A stretch of 64,000 bases of DNA from Acerihabitans sp047324305. Its GTDB lineage: Bacteria > Pseudomonadota > Gammaproteobacteria > Enterobacterales > Enterobacteriaceae. Below the pieces are notes generated by a model. It saw only the letters and a list, made by a program, of their open reading frames with translations. It searched no databases and was not told the origin of the DNA. The stretch is taken from assembly GCF_047324305.1 (NCBI RefSeq), contig NZ_CP178740.1, positions 2,356,001 through 2,420,000 of the forward strand, in the 5' to 3' direction. The position numbers and the translations under genes are program-made. Below are positions 26,005-35,053 of the stretch, piece after piece (the first letter of the stretch is position 1; each line of letters begins with the position of its first letter).

Positions 26005-26808
26005 TCAACTCAGCATAAAGTCGATAAGCAGCGGGACCTGCGCCATGATCATTTCCTTGCCGTAATGGACCGGCAATCCGGCCTGGGCGGCGTTGGCCAG
26101 CAGGGGCGTTTGCTCCGGGAACACCACAATATCGCACACCACCGTGGAGGCATCCAGATAGCGCAATGAAAAGGGCTGTGCGGTATCGCCGCTCATGCCG
26201 ACGGAGGTGCCGTTAATGGCGATATCCACCTCCCGGGGAAATTCATTGCCCTGCTCAATTAACACTCCGGGATAAAGGGACCGCAGCTGTTGACACAGCG
26301 CGGAGGCTTTACCGGCGGTGCGATTGAAGATAACCAGCCGACGGGCGCCATGGGCGGCCACCGCAAAGGCAATCGCCGCCGCCGCGCCGCCGGCGCCGGC
26401 CAGATAAACGCTTTTACCCCGGATGCCATATCCCCGTGTTTGCAAACCGGCGACAAACCCTTCCCCATCCATCATGGTGCCGCTTAACCGGCCGTCGGGA
26501 GCGCGCTTAAATACGTTACAGGCTCCGATGGCCCTGGCTGAGTCGGATACCCTATCCAGCAGGGGCAACACGTTGCGCTTGTGCGGCATGGTGACGACCG
26601 CCCCGCAAAAATTGCGGCAGGCCTTCAGCCCGTTAATGGCGTCCGCTAAACCGGCGGAGTCGACATGCAAAGGGATCATCAGCGTGTCCGTGATCCGTCG
26701 CTCGCGCAGCGCGGCATTAATTAGCGCTGGGGATTTAGCCTGTGCCACCGGATCGCCGATAATGCCCAGGAACCGCAGGTTGCCGTTGACCGTATTGCGT
26801 TCGTCCAT
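26005..26808 (-). CDS. shikimate/quinate dehydrogenase-like protein (AroE family paralogue)
   Basis: 267 residues: N-terminal substrate domain (FLGIIGDPVAQAKSPALINA), catalytic Lys in VVTMPHKRNV (K77), and C-terminal NAD(P)-binding domain with AGAGGAAAAIAFAV and IFNRTAGKAS. In AroE the substrate pocket normally has H-S-x-S-P and N-T-D-G; here those are Q-A-K-S-P and M-M-D-G. The NRT motif after the nucleotide-binding strand suggests NADP preference. This is unlikely to be the housekeeping aroE and may reduce a different cyclohexene or hydroxy-acid substrate. It ends 70 bases from the giant gene (convergent). A palindrome and T-run lie just upstream of its start. Confidence 0.8.
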   Translation of the reverse strand: MDERNTVNGNLRFLGIIGDPVAQAKSPALINAALRERRITDTLMIPLHVDSAGLADAINGLKACRNFCGAVVTMPHKRNVLPLLDRVSDSARAIGACNVFKRAPDGRLSGTMMDGEGFVAGLQTRGYGIRGKSVYLAGAGGAAAAIAFAVAAHGARRLVIFNRTAGKASALCQQLRSLYPGVLIEQGNEFPREVDIAINGTSVGMSGDTAQPFSLRYLDASTVVCDIVVFPEQTPLLANAAQAGLPVHYGKEMIMAQVPLLIDFMLS

Positions 26809-26840
26809 GCCCGTGCCCGTGAATGATTGCGTGTTATCTG

Positions 26841-26865
26841 AGCATAAAACAAAAGCCCGCGGGCT
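26841..26865 (-). terminator. terminator-like hairpin upstream of the AroE-like gene
   Basis: AGCCCGCGGGCT at 26854-26865 followed on the minus strand by TTTTGTTTTATG. It lies 33 bases before the ATG of the AroE-like gene. It may be a leftover terminator of a lost upstream gene or an attenuator. No other feature is visible in 26866-27075. Confidence 0.35.
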
Positions 26866-27075
26866 GCATCAGCAAGAGAGAATTTGCCCGATGAGAGGGA
26901 AGGGGGTTTGTACCGTTAGCGCAGCGTATTCAGCGGCATAGGCGCGCCGGCGCGCGGTTCGCGTGGCGCAAGAAATCAAGCGGAATAGGCAATAATCCGG
27001 AAGGATCGGACTGACGCCGGCCCGCCGGGCGCGTGTAAAGTCAGGGAACGCAATTCAATCAACTGGGAGAGATGT

Positions 27076-28134
27076 ATGAAGACTATCGGTTATGCGGCGC
27101 TGAAGGCCGGTACCCCACTGGCGCCCTTTTCCTTTGAACGGCGCGCCCTGCGCGGCAATGATGTGGCGATTGAGATTTTGTACTGCGGCGTTTGCCATAG
27201 CGATCTCCACCAAAGCCGGGACGACTGGCAAGATTGGGGGCCGACGACCTATCCTTGCGTTCCGGGCCATGAAATCATCGGCCGGGTGATTGAGATCGGC
27301 GCCGGCGTTACGCGCCACGCCGTTGGTCAATTGGTGGCGGTGGGAACTATTGTCGACAGTTGCCAGCATTGCGACCAGTGCCGCAAAGATCAGGAACAGA
27401 TGTGCCGGGAATACCCCACGGTGACCTATAACGGCCACGATCGCCTCACCGGCGAGATCACCCGCGGCGGTTATTCCAAGCATATCGTCGTGCGGGAAGA
27501 GTTTGTCCTGACATTGCCGCAGGGGCTCGATCCGGCCCGCGCCGCGCCGTTGCTTTGCGCGGGTATTACCGTTTATTCCCCGTTACGTACCTGGAACGTT
27601 GGACCCGGGACCCGGGTCGGGGTCATCGGCATCGGCGGTCTTGGCCACCTGGCGGTTCGGCTGGCCGCGGGCCTGGGCGCCGCGGTGACGGTGATTACCC
27701 GCACCGGTGAAAAAGCGGCGGAAGCCAAAGCGCTGGGCGCGGAAAAAATGCTGCTGTCCACATCACGAGACGATATGGCGGCGGCAGGGGCTTCTTTTGA
27801 CGTGATTATCGATACCATTCCCGTATCTCATGATGTGTCGCCCTACGTTCAACTGCTGGATATTGAAGGCGCGCTGGTGATTGTCGGCAATTTAGGGGAT
27901 ATGGCGGGCTTTAGCAGCCTGCCGTTGATTATGGGACGCCGGCGCATAACCGGTTCACCCTCGGGCGGTATTGCCGAAACCCAGGAAATGCTGGATTTCT
28001 GCGCCAGGCAAAACATCCTTCCCGACTGTGAAATCATTCCCATACAGCATATCAATCATGCTTTTGAACGTATGGAGCGTGGCGAGGTGAAATATCGCTT
28101 TGTGATTGATATGGCATCGCTGGATATGGCCTAG
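27076..28134 (+). CDS. zinc-dependent alcohol dehydrogenase (cinnamyl-alcohol dehydrogenase family, YahK/AdhA-like)
   Basis: 352 residues. Catalytic zinc ligands sit in CGVCHSDLH and GHEIIGRV; the structural-zinc cysteines are in SCQHCDQCRKDQEQMC. The cofactor site is GVIGIGGLGHLAVR followed by TRTGEKAAEA, which fits NADP(H) preference as in YahK. It likely reduces aldehydes such as cinnamaldehyde- or aliphatic-type substrates; the physiological substrate is unknown. GGGAGAG lies before the ATG. Its own terminator follows at 28203, so it is monocistronic. The length is normal for the family. Confidence 0.88.
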   Translation: MKTIGYAALKAGTPLAPFSFERRALRGNDVAIEILYCGVCHSDLHQSRDDWQDWGPTTYPCVPGHEIIGRVIEIGAGVTRHAVGQLVAVGTIVDSCQHCDQCRKDQEQMCREYPTVTYNGHDRLTGEITRGGYSKHIVVREEFVLTLPQGLDPARAAPLLCAGITVYSPLRTWNVGPGTRVGVIGIGGLGHLAVRLAAGLGAAVTVITRTGEKAAEAKALGAEKMLLSTSRDDMAAAGASFDVIIDTIPVSHDVSPYVQLLDIEGALVIVGNLGDMAGFSSLPLIMGRRRITGSPSGGIAETQEMLDFCARQNILPDCEIIPIQHINHAFERMERGEVKYRFVIDMASLDMA

Positions 28135-28202
28135 GTTGTTTCAGGCGTAGGGAACTGGCCGGCATCAGCCGCCACCTTTTTAATGATGGGTTTATACCCT
28201 TT

Positions 28203-28243
28203 GGCCCCTGTCCGCTGTAACAGGACAGGGGCCTTATTATTTT
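28203..28243 (+). terminator. Rho-independent terminator after the alcohol dehydrogenase
   Basis: Perfect 11-bp stem GGCCCCTGTCC / GGACAGGGGCC with a nine-base loop, followed by TTATTATTTT. Confidence 0.9.
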
Positions 28244-29500
28244 ATGCGCTTTCCTTGGATGGCGGGCTATTCCCCCGGACACTTTAACCGGCGGCGCGCG
28301 AGGTTTTTTCCCTGGTCCCGGCTGAGTCTCCATACGCAAGCCCACCGTTGCCGTGGCATTATTCTTATTTTTCGCGACCGTGGTTTTTTTGGCTAACAGT
28401 CGGTTTGGTTAGCGCGTTGATAATATATATCATTCTCATCTGTGACGTGACATGCGCGTAATAATCCTTTCCCGGCGATGGCGACTGCTGAAAAATAGCG
28501 GCCGCCCTGGAAAGAGGAAAATTCCATAACAGACGGATTTAATGTGAATTTTTTATAGAGTTGCATAAAACATAAATCTAATCTAATGAAACAGCTCCCC
28601 GCTTCGCTTAATTTCCGGATTGGCGCCACGCCAAACAATCATTATCACTGGCATAAAAAGAGCCGGCGCGTTGATGGTAAAAGTTTATTTTTTTATTTTT
28701 CCATGGCACGGTGCGATGATAACGCTATGAATAAAATGGTTTTTTTATAAAGTCAAAAATATCGATTCAAACTTGCGCTTATCTTAAGATGCGCTACATT
28801 TTAATAGGTACAACAAGCGAGACATTAACTAAACAATTAACATCAAGCACCCTCTAATGTTATGAGTGTTGCGCAGAGTTGCAGGAGAATATTCTTATGG
28901 CCGCGCAGTGATAGGGCGGGGGAAGATTACTGGACCCTGTGAAATAGGGTGGTCAGCGGATTAAATATACCGCAGGCGCTTTATTTTTGTTAAGAGTATC
29001 ATCCGCGCTGGGGGTTAATTGTTCATCTTTAATGCGGTGAGATAAATTATTCGACGGCACCCATCCATTTAAACCCGGTCAATGTAAACCAGGCTAAAGT
29101 GCCAGGCGTATTTATCATCACGGGCATAAAATGACGCAATGACAGCTATTTTAAGCAATGGAACATTATTGTATGCCTGCAACGTATTATATTTCATAGC
29201 CCGGGCGAAATGGCATTGGAAAATAAAGAAATTGACGCTGCGCCGTGCAGGGCAGGGTTGTTAGGTACTCTCTTTTTCCCCCATGTTTTTTGCCGGATAA
29301 CCACAAAATGAAAGCGCGGCTGCAGAAATATTTTCTTTTTTCCGCGCGCCGTATCTTGTTAACCATTACTTCAAATTCAAGGCCCGGTTTTTTTTGGCAC
29401 GGCAGTTAAGCCACCCTACCTCCCTGGTGCATACGTTCCTGGCAAAAAGACCACGGATACCACGACAGGCAGGTTTGTTTAATCAATTGAGAGGTGAATC
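28244..29500. other. long noncoding stretch upstream of yciE
   Basis: About 1.25 kb without a convincing gene. It contains a Fur-box-like site at 28419, AT-rich patches around 28680-28860 and a small ATG frame of about 26 codons near 28861. Reading frames up to 80 codons on the minus strand near 28393-28638 show no coding character I trust. The last 60 bases should hold the yciE promoter. Confidence 0.5.
28419..28437. promoter_or_regulatory. Fur-box-like sequence
   Basis: GATAATATATATCATTCTC agrees with the 19-bp Fur consensus at 14 positions by eye. No iron-uptake gene is adjacent, so it may be a chance match or a remnant. Confidence 0.3.
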
Positions 29501-30007
29501 ATGACTTACGAAGAAAATTACCACGATTGGCTTCGTGACGCGCACGCCATGGAAAAACAAGCCGAAAGCATGCTGGAAAAAATGGCCGGCCGGCTGGAGC
29601 ATTATCCCGATCTGAAGGCGCGTCTTGAACTGCATGGAGAAGAAACCCGTCAGCAACTGGTGCTGCTGGAGGACGTGATTGATCGTAATAACATTTCCCG
29701 TTCAACCTTAAAAGACGTCATGGGGAAAATGTCGGCCTTTGGGCAGGCGGTGGGCGGCATGACCGCCGAGGACGAAGTGGTTAAAGGCGCCATCAGCGGT
29801 TATGTCTTTGAGCATTTTGAAGCCGCTTGCTACACATCGCTTATCGCCGCCGCCAAGCTGGCCGGGGATGTGGAAGGCGCCAGGGTTTTTGAGCAAATCC
29901 GCGAACAGGAACTCGCCATGGCCGAATGGGCCTTTACCCATCTGCCGAATGTCACGGAACAGTTTATGGTGCGTTCCGCCACGCCCGATGTCGAGGCGAA
30001 AAAATGA
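29501..30007 (+). CDS. yciE: ferritin-like stress protein YciE (DUF892)
   Basis: 168 residues, almost the same segment order as E. coli YciE: YHDWLRDAHAMEKQAESMLE at the N-terminus, SRSTLKDVMGKMSAFGQAVG, DEVVKGAISGYVFEHFEAAC, and C-terminal EAKK. It is a four-helix ferritin-like protein; the acidic and His residues in the helices (E16, E33, H52-E55-type positions) would bind a di-metal site. In Salmonella yciG-yciF-yciE-katN form an RpoS-dependent stress and bile operon. Here yciE is followed about 100 bases later by the manganese catalase, but yciF is absent. GAGAGGTG precedes the ATG. Confidence 0.92.
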   Translation: MTYEENYHDWLRDAHAMEKQAESMLEKMAGRLEHYPDLKARLELHGEETRQQLVLLEDVIDRNNISRSTLKDVMGKMSAFGQAVGGMTAEDEVVKGAISGYVFEHFEAACYTSLIAAAKLAGDVEGARVFEQIREQELAMAEWAFTHLPNVTEQFMVRSATPDVEAKK

Positions 30008-30105
30008 TCTTGCCGGATAAAGCGACAGGTTGCTTCGTCCGTGGTGGGAATAAGGGAAAACCGGCATGGAAGCATTGAAAATAATAACTTTTGTCGGGAG
30101 TGAGC

Positions 30106-31026
30106 ATGTTTAGACACGTAAAACAACTTCAATTTACCGTTCGTGTCGCCCAGCCTAATCCAGGGCTGGCGAATCTTCTGCTGGAGCAATTCGGCGGTCC
30201 GCAGGGCGAGCTGGCGGCGGCGTGCCGCTATTTCACCCAGGGCCTCGGGGATGAAGATCCGGGACGCAAGGATTTGCTGCTGGATATCGCCACGGAAGAA
30301 CTGAGCCATCTGGAAATTATCGGCTCGTTGGTCGGCATGCTTAATAAAGGCGCCAAGGGCGATCTGGCGGAAGGCACCGAACAAGAGGCGGAATTGTATC
30401 GTTCATTAACCGGCAACGGCAATAGCAGCCATACGACGGCATTGCTGTATGGCGGCGGACCGGCATTAACGAATTCCGCCGGCGTGCCCTGGACCGCGGC
30501 GTATATTGATACCATCGGTGAAGTGACCGCCGATCTGCGATCGAATATCGCCGCTGAAGCGCGGGCCAAAATCATTTATGAACGTCTGATTAATCTGACG
30601 GACGATCCCGGGGTAAAGGATGCGTTGGGTTTTCTGATGACGCGTGAAGTGGCGCACCAGATTTCGTTTGAAAAGGCGTTGTATTCCATTCGCAATAACT
30701 TTCCGCCGGGCAAGCTTCCGCCTATTGAAAAATATGCCACCACGTATTTTAATATGTCGGATGGCGGCGAGGTGCGCGGTAGCTGGAATTCGGATGAAAA
30801 CTTCGCGTACGTCGCCAATCCCGCGCCGGCGGTTGACGGGGGTGATGGCGGCGCCAGCGTGGCGCTGCCGCCCAAGCAGCAGGCCAATGTGGATACCCTG
30901 ACGCTGCGTACCCAATCCGATCCGCAGGTGAATCCCATCACCGGCGCGGAAATCGGCGCGGTGCCCCCGATTGAAAACGAGGCGGCCGGGCAGACCAAAC
31001 CCGCGAAGAAAAGCAAGAAAAAATAA
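30106..31026 (+). CDS. katN: manganese catalase (KatN-like)
   Basis: 306 residues; ATG at 30106 with GGGAG five bases upstream. Decomposes hydrogen peroxide with a dimanganese site. Predicted ligands are visible at E35 (PQGELAAAC), E65 and H68 (EELSHLEII), E151 (NIAAEARAK) and H184 (REVAHQISF), spaced as in known Mn catalases. The C-terminal tail is Pro/Gly-rich and ends in a lysine-rich stretch (KPAKKSKKK). Cytoplasmic, no signal peptide. It follows yciE as in Salmonella. A hairpin at 31034 lies just after the stop. Confidence 0.93.
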   Translation: MFRHVKQLQFTVRVAQPNPGLANLLLEQFGGPQGELAAACRYFTQGLGDEDPGRKDLLLDIATEELSHLEIIGSLVGMLNKGAKGDLAEGTEQEAELYRSLTGNGNSSHTTALLYGGGPALTNSAGVPWTAAYIDTIGEVTADLRSNIAAEARAKIIYERLINLTDDPGVKDALGFLMTREVAHQISFEKALYSIRNNFPPGKLPPIEKYATTYFNMSDGGEVRGSWNSDENFAYVANPAPAVDGGDGGASVALPPKQQANVDTLTLRTQSDPQVNPITGAEIGAVPPIENEAAGQTKPAKKSKKK

Positions 31027-31033
31027 AAACCCC

Positions 31034-31071
31034 GCGGTTTACCCACGGCATCTTTTGCCGGGGTAAACCGC
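31034..31071. terminator. hairpin after katN
   Basis: Inverted repeat GCGGTTTACCC / GGGTAAACCGC with a 15-base loop, starting 7 bases after the katN stop. No T-run follows on the plus strand; the T-run is on the minus-strand side. So it may stabilise the 3' end rather than terminate strongly. The rest of 31072-31336 shows no gene. Confidence 0.45.
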
Positions 31072-31336
31072 TGCTATTGGCGTTATTGGCTTATAATAGG
31101 TGAGCTGGCCTGGAAAACATCTTTGCCCATTGCTTCCCGTCACGCTGCTTAATGCCTCTCATCAATAAGGCTATCTTTATTACACGGGCAGGATCCTGGC
31201 CAGACTTAGCAACCAATGTTATCCCTTAATTACCGTGCCTGGGCGTGAGCGCAGCAATGCGGCTTATCGCGACGTCTCAGGACGGTGGCAACGGCTAAAA
31301 GCCCCTCTCAGGAGAGCCGGGCAAGCAGAGGTAAGC

Positions 31337-32773
31337 ATGGGCGATATGCACGCGTTTATACTGGCAAGGATACAGTTTGCCTTTACCGTTTCTTTTCATA
31401 TCATTTTCCCCGCTATCACTATCGGTCTGGCCAGTTTCCTGGCGGTGCTGGAAGCCCTATGGCTTAAAACCCGGCGGGAAAGCTATCGCGATCTTTATCA
31501 TTTCTGGCTAAAAATATTTGCCATCAATTTTGGTATGGGCGTGGTCTCGGGGCTGGTTATGGCCTATCAATTCGGCACCAACTGGAGCGGGTTTTCGGCA
31601 TTTGCCGGATCCATCACCGGCCCTTTGCTGACCTATGAAGTCCTGACCGCCTTTTTCCTTGAAGCCGGGTTTCTCGGCGTTATGCTATTTGGCTGGGATA
31701 GGGTGGGGCCGGGATTACATTTCTTTTCCACCTGTATGGTGATGCTGGGCACGATAATGTCCACGTTCTGGATCCTGGCCTCCAATAGCTGGATGCATAC
31801 GCCGCAGGGGTTCGAGATTGTCAACGGCCAGGTTATCCCGGTGGATTGGCTGGCGGTGATTTTTAATCCCTCGTTTCCTTATCGATTGCTGCATATGACC
31901 ATCGCCGCGTTTCTGGCCTCCGCTTTTTTCGTCGGCGCCTCCGGCGCCTGGCATTTGCTGCGCGGCAATAATAGCGCGCCGGTACGTATCATGTTTTCAA
32001 TGGCGATGTGGATGGCGCTGTGCGTCGCCCCCATACAAGCTTTTGTCGGCGACGCGCACGGTCTTAATACGCTTGAACATCAGCCCGCCAAAATCGCCGC
32101 CATAGAGGGGCATTGGGAGAATACCGCCGGCCGGGCCACGCCGCTGATTGTGTTCGGCTTGCCCGACATGCGCGCGGAAAAAACGCGCTTTGCGCTGGAA
32201 ATACCTTATCTCGGCAGTCTTATTCTTACCCATAGCCTGGACAAGCCCATTCCCGCGCTGAAGGATTTTCCGCCGGATGAACGTCCGAACTCCACCATTA
32301 TCTTTTGGTCATTCCGGATCATGGTCGGCCTGGGCTTATTGATGATCACCGTGGGCGTCGCCGGCCTGTATTTGCGCTGGCGCGGCACATTATTTCACAG
32401 CCGCCCGTTTCATCAATTTGTTTTATATATGGGCCCTACAGGGTTGCTGGCGATCATTGCCGGCTGGTTTACCACTGAAATAGGCCGACAGCCATGGGTT
32501 GTTTATGGCCTGCTGCGTACCAGGGACGCGGTGTCGGCCCACGGCGCGCTGCATATGAGCATCAGCCTGCTGGCGTTTATCGTGGTTTATTTTGCCGTCT
32601 TTGGCACCGGCATTATCTATATGCTCCGGCTTATCAGGCAGGGGCCGCAATCCAGCAGCGGACGGCACGCGCCGGAAGGCGGCCCCGGACAGAAGCGGAC
32701 GCCGGCCCGGCCGTTGTCGGCGGCGGACACTGGCGCCGCTGGCGACGTGGGTTTTCCTGAGGGGAGACACTAA
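31337..32773 (+). CDS. cioA: cyanide-insensitive cytochrome bd-type ubiquinol oxidase subunit I
   Basis: 478 residues from the ATG at 31337 (AGAGGT upstream); an in-frame ATG 34 codons earlier would add a hydrophilic leader that the family lacks. Inner-membrane quinol oxidase subunit carrying the haems. About nine membrane helices are visible, with RIQFAFTVSFHIIFPAITIG at the N-terminus, GRQPWVVYGLLRT near the end, and a short Q-loop typical of the CioA type rather than E. coli CydA. The C-terminal tail after residue 430 is hydrophilic and Pro/Gly-rich. Forms an operon with cioB and a DUF2474 gene. Probably used under low oxygen, cyanide or peroxide stress; the catalase next door fits that. 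Confidence 0.92.
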   Translation: MGDMHAFILARIQFAFTVSFHIIFPAITIGLASFLAVLEALWLKTRRESYRDLYHFWLKIFAINFGMGVVSGLVMAYQFGTNWSGFSAFAGSITGPLLTYEVLTAFFLEAGFLGVMLFGWDRVGPGLHFFSTCMVMLGTIMSTFWILASNSWMHTPQGFEIVNGQVIPVDWLAVIFNPSFPYRLLHMTIAAFLASAFFVGASGAWHLLRGNNSAPVRIMFSMAMWMALCVAPIQAFVGDAHGLNTLEHQPAKIAAIEGHWENTAGRATPLIVFGLPDMRAEKTRFALEIPYLGSLILTHSLDKPIPALKDFPPDERPNSTIIFWSFRIMVGLGLLMITVGVAGLYLRWRGTLFHSRPFHQFVLYMGPTGLLAIIAGWFTTEIGRQPWVVYGLLRTRDAVSAHGALHMSISLLAFIVVYFAVFGTGIIYMLRLIRQGPQSSSGRHAPEGGPGQKRTPARPLSAADTGAAGDVGFPEGRH

Positions 32774-32775
32774 TT

Positions 32776-33786
32776 ATGGGCATCGATCTTCCGCTGATTT
32801 GGCTGATCATCATTATTTTCAGCATCATGATGTATGTGGTCATGGATGGTTTTGATCTGGGCATCGGTCTGCTTTTTCCGCTGGTGAAAGAACGCCACGA
32901 TCGCGATGTTATGATGAATACCATTGCGCCGGTGTGGGATGGGAATGAAACCTGGCTGGTGATGGGCGGGGCCGGATTATTCGGCGCATTCCCGCTTGCC
33001 TATTCGGTGATTCTGGACGCGTTGGCAATCCCACTTACCCTGATGCTTATCGGATTGATATTTCGCGGCGTGGCGTTTGAATTCCGCTTTAAGGCCGCCC
33101 CGGAGCGCCAGCATATCTGGGATAAATCATTTTTTGCCGGTTCCCTTATCGCCACCTTTTCGCAAGGGGTGGTATTGGGCGGGTTTATCAATGGCTTTAC
33201 GGTGCAGGCGCGCCACTACAGCGGCGGCGTCCTGGACTGGCTTACGCCGTTCAGCCTGTTTTGCGGCCTGGGACTTATGGCGGCCTATGCGTTGTTAGGC
33301 AGCACCTGGCTAATCATGAAAACCGGTGACCGGCTGCATAGCGACATGAAACGGTGGGCCGGGCTGTTAACCCTGGCGTTGCTGGCCATTATCGCCATTA
33401 TCAGCGTCTGGACGCCTTTGGCGCAGCCGGCGATTGCGCATCGCTGGTTTAGCCTGCCGAATGTGTTTTTCTTTTTACCCGTGCCGGTGTTGGTATTACT
33501 CACGGCCTGGGCGCTGCGGCGCGCGATTATGCGGGACGATACCCATTATTCACCTTTTCTGCTGACCCTGTTTCTTATTTTTATGGGCTATAGCGGCCTG
33601 GGCATCAGTATCTGGCCTCATCTTATCCCGCCGTCGATTACCTTTTGGGACGCCGCCGCGCCGCCGCAGAGCCAGGGATTCATGCTGGTCGGCGCCTTGT
33701 TTATTATTCCCCTGATCCTGGTCTATACGTTTTGGAGTTATTATGTGTTCCGGGGCAAGGTTAGCCATAATGAAGGCTACCATTGA
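32776..33786 (+). CDS. cioB: cytochrome bd-type ubiquinol oxidase subunit II
   Basis: 336 residues, two bases after the cioA stop, with GAGGGGAG as ribosome site. Typical CydB/CioB features: MDGFDLGIGLLFPLVKERHD, APVWDGNETWLVMGGAGLFG and FRGVAFEFRFK in the first 110 residues, and eight or nine hydrophobic helices. It pairs with CioA as the non-haem-bearing subunit of the oxidase. The length is normal for the short CioB type. Its stop is followed 14 bases later by the small third subunit. Confidence 0.93.
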   Translation: MGIDLPLIWLIIIIFSIMMYVVMDGFDLGIGLLFPLVKERHDRDVMMNTIAPVWDGNETWLVMGGAGLFGAFPLAYSVILDALAIPLTLMLIGLIFRGVAFEFRFKAAPERQHIWDKSFFAGSLIATFSQGVVLGGFINGFTVQARHYSGGVLDWLTPFSLFCGLGLMAAYALLGSTWLIMKTGDRLHSDMKRWAGLLTLALLAIIAIISVWTPLAQPAIAHRWFSLPNVFFFLPVPVLVLLTAWALRRAIMRDDTHYSPFLLTLFLIFMGYSGLGISIWPHLIPPSITFWDAAAPPQSQGFMLVGALFIIPLILVYTFWSYYVFRGKVSHNEGYH

Positions 33787-33799
33787 GGGGGACAGAGCT

Positions 33800-33964
33800 A
33801 TGGCGCTGATACGAAAAATGAAACATTCATCGTCCTTGCCGTCCTGGTGGGGCCGTATATTTTGGCTGGTGGTGATTTGGTGTGGCAGTGTGATGGCGTT
33901 GTTTATTGTTTCTCTGATATTAAGAATGATAATGAGCATGGCAGGATTGAAAATAGCCCACTGA
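33800..33964 (+). CDS. DUF2474 small membrane subunit of the bd oxidase (CydX-like)
   Basis: 54 residues: a short basic N-terminus, PSWWGRIFWLVVIWCGSVMA and a second hydrophobic run FIVSLILRMIM. The WW-R-x-x-W-L-V-x-I-W pattern is the DUF2474 signature found immediately after cioAB-type genes. It probably forms a single-helix accessory subunit that stabilises the oxidase, by analogy with CydX. The ATG at 33800 with GAGGGGGAC is preferred over an upstream ATG that lies inside cioB. Confidence 0.85.
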   Translation: MALIRKMKHSSSLPSWWGRIFWLVVIWCGSVMALFIVSLILRMIMSMAGLKIAH

Positions 33965-34144
33965 TAAAATATTAGACCAGTAGGCATAACAGACATGCTT
34001 CTCTGGCAGGCTTTTTTTGGGTACGCCGCCAGGGCATGGCGTTTATTTATGATGGCCTCCTTGAAATAATGAAGTGCGGACACATAATGATATTGTAGTC
34101 TTATAACAATAAGATGTGATGACGTTTTTCCCTGGTGAAGTTTT

Positions 34145-34187
34145 GCCCGCCACCACTCGCTCCGTTGTGGAACGGCGGGATTTTTTT
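34145..34187 (+). terminator. Rho-independent terminator of the cioAB operon
   Basis: CCCGCC and ACCAC pair with GTGG and GGCGGG across a loop; the stem is followed by ATTTTTTTATC. It lies 180 bases after the DUF2474 stop. The remaining bases to 34565 are AT-rich and hold the yciG promoter, with CTATAGATA around 34511-34524 as a possible -10 region. Confidence 0.75.
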
Positions 34188-34565
34188 ATCTCAAACTATC
34201 ATATTATTCGCGATGTTTATGCGGGTATCGCGCTTCACCAAATTCTAAGCTTAATTTACCGCTGACGCTTCTGCCGGCGAAAGCACGCCGCATGGCAATA
34301 ATAAAATATTGCCTGTTTTTTATGCGTTTACCCGTCAGGTTACCGGGAATATCAATAAGAAATTTTCTTTAATTTTTTTACAAAATGTAACGACAACAAA
34401 TAACAAATTGAATAGGAATGCTTTTTATTAAAAATAAGCAAGCCTTGCGTTTTGGGCATAATGCGCTAAAGTTAAAAATGTAAGACGCGCATACACTTTA
34501 TCTCCTGATATACCTATAGATAAAGGTATGCAAATAAGTAAACCATGAAAAAGAGGAATATTATT

Positions 34566-34730
34566 ATGACCGAACATCGTGGTGGTTCAGGTAATTTCGC
34601 TGAAGATCGTGAAAAAGCCTCTCAAGCCGGTAAAAAAGGCGGCCAGAATAGCGGCGGTAATTTCAAGAACGACCGTGAAAAAGCGTCTGAAGCCGGTAAG
34701 AAAGGCGGTCAGAACAGCAGCCGCAGCTAG
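34566..34730 (+). CDS. yciG: KGG-repeat stress protein YciG
   Basis: 54 residues, nearly the same as E. coli YciG: MTEHRGGSGNFAEDREKASQ, then AGKKGGQNSGGNFKNDREKA. Two copies of the EKAS-AGKKGGQ (KGG/stress-induced) motif are present. The ATG at 34566 has AGAGGA upstream; an in-frame ATG at 34545 would add seven residues not found in YciG. In other enterobacteria yciG heads the RpoS-dependent yciGFE(katN) operon and affects motility and acid or heat resistance. Here it is 4 kb away from yciE-katN, separated by the oxidase operon, with its own terminator. Confidence 0.92.
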   Translation: MTEHRGGSGNFAEDREKASQAGKKGGQNSGGNFKNDREKASEAGKKGGQNSSRS

Positions 34731-34817
34731 TGCTGTTCAGTGCAAAACGCACTATCAACAGAGGTAAGTGCCTATAAAGATGTAAGTACCTATACATAGG
34801 TGCCTATAACTCTGTTA

Positions 34818-34858
34818 CCCCGGCGCGTTGACTGCCGTCCGTGCCGGGATTTAATTTT
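34818..34858 (+). terminator. Rho-independent terminator after yciG
   Basis: CCCGGC (34818-34823) pairs with GCCGGG (34843-34848) followed by ATTTAATTTT. The remaining 34859-35053 stretch has no gene that I can support. Confidence 0.6.
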
Positions 34859-35053
34859 ACAAGCAAGAATGACGGCGTATTTTTATTATCCGTGTTGGCC
34901 ATCCGTAGCGTGATGTTACCAGTTGATTTTCGCATTCGTGAACGTGATTTGCCCCGCCGGCTATCCTCTTCATCACCGCCTGCTTTAGCCCATCATGCAG
35001 TATTTTCCTGATCTCAGCACCGCGCCTTTAAAACCTTGCTCTCTAAACGCTTG

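Noticed and set aside
28393..28638. 81-residue minus-strand frame near the Fur-like site
   Set aside because: No ribosome site, no recognisable domain and mixed composition; treated as noncoding.
34579..34767. 62-residue Lys/Val-rich frame overlapping yciG
   Set aside because: Out-of-frame shadow of the repetitive yciG gene.
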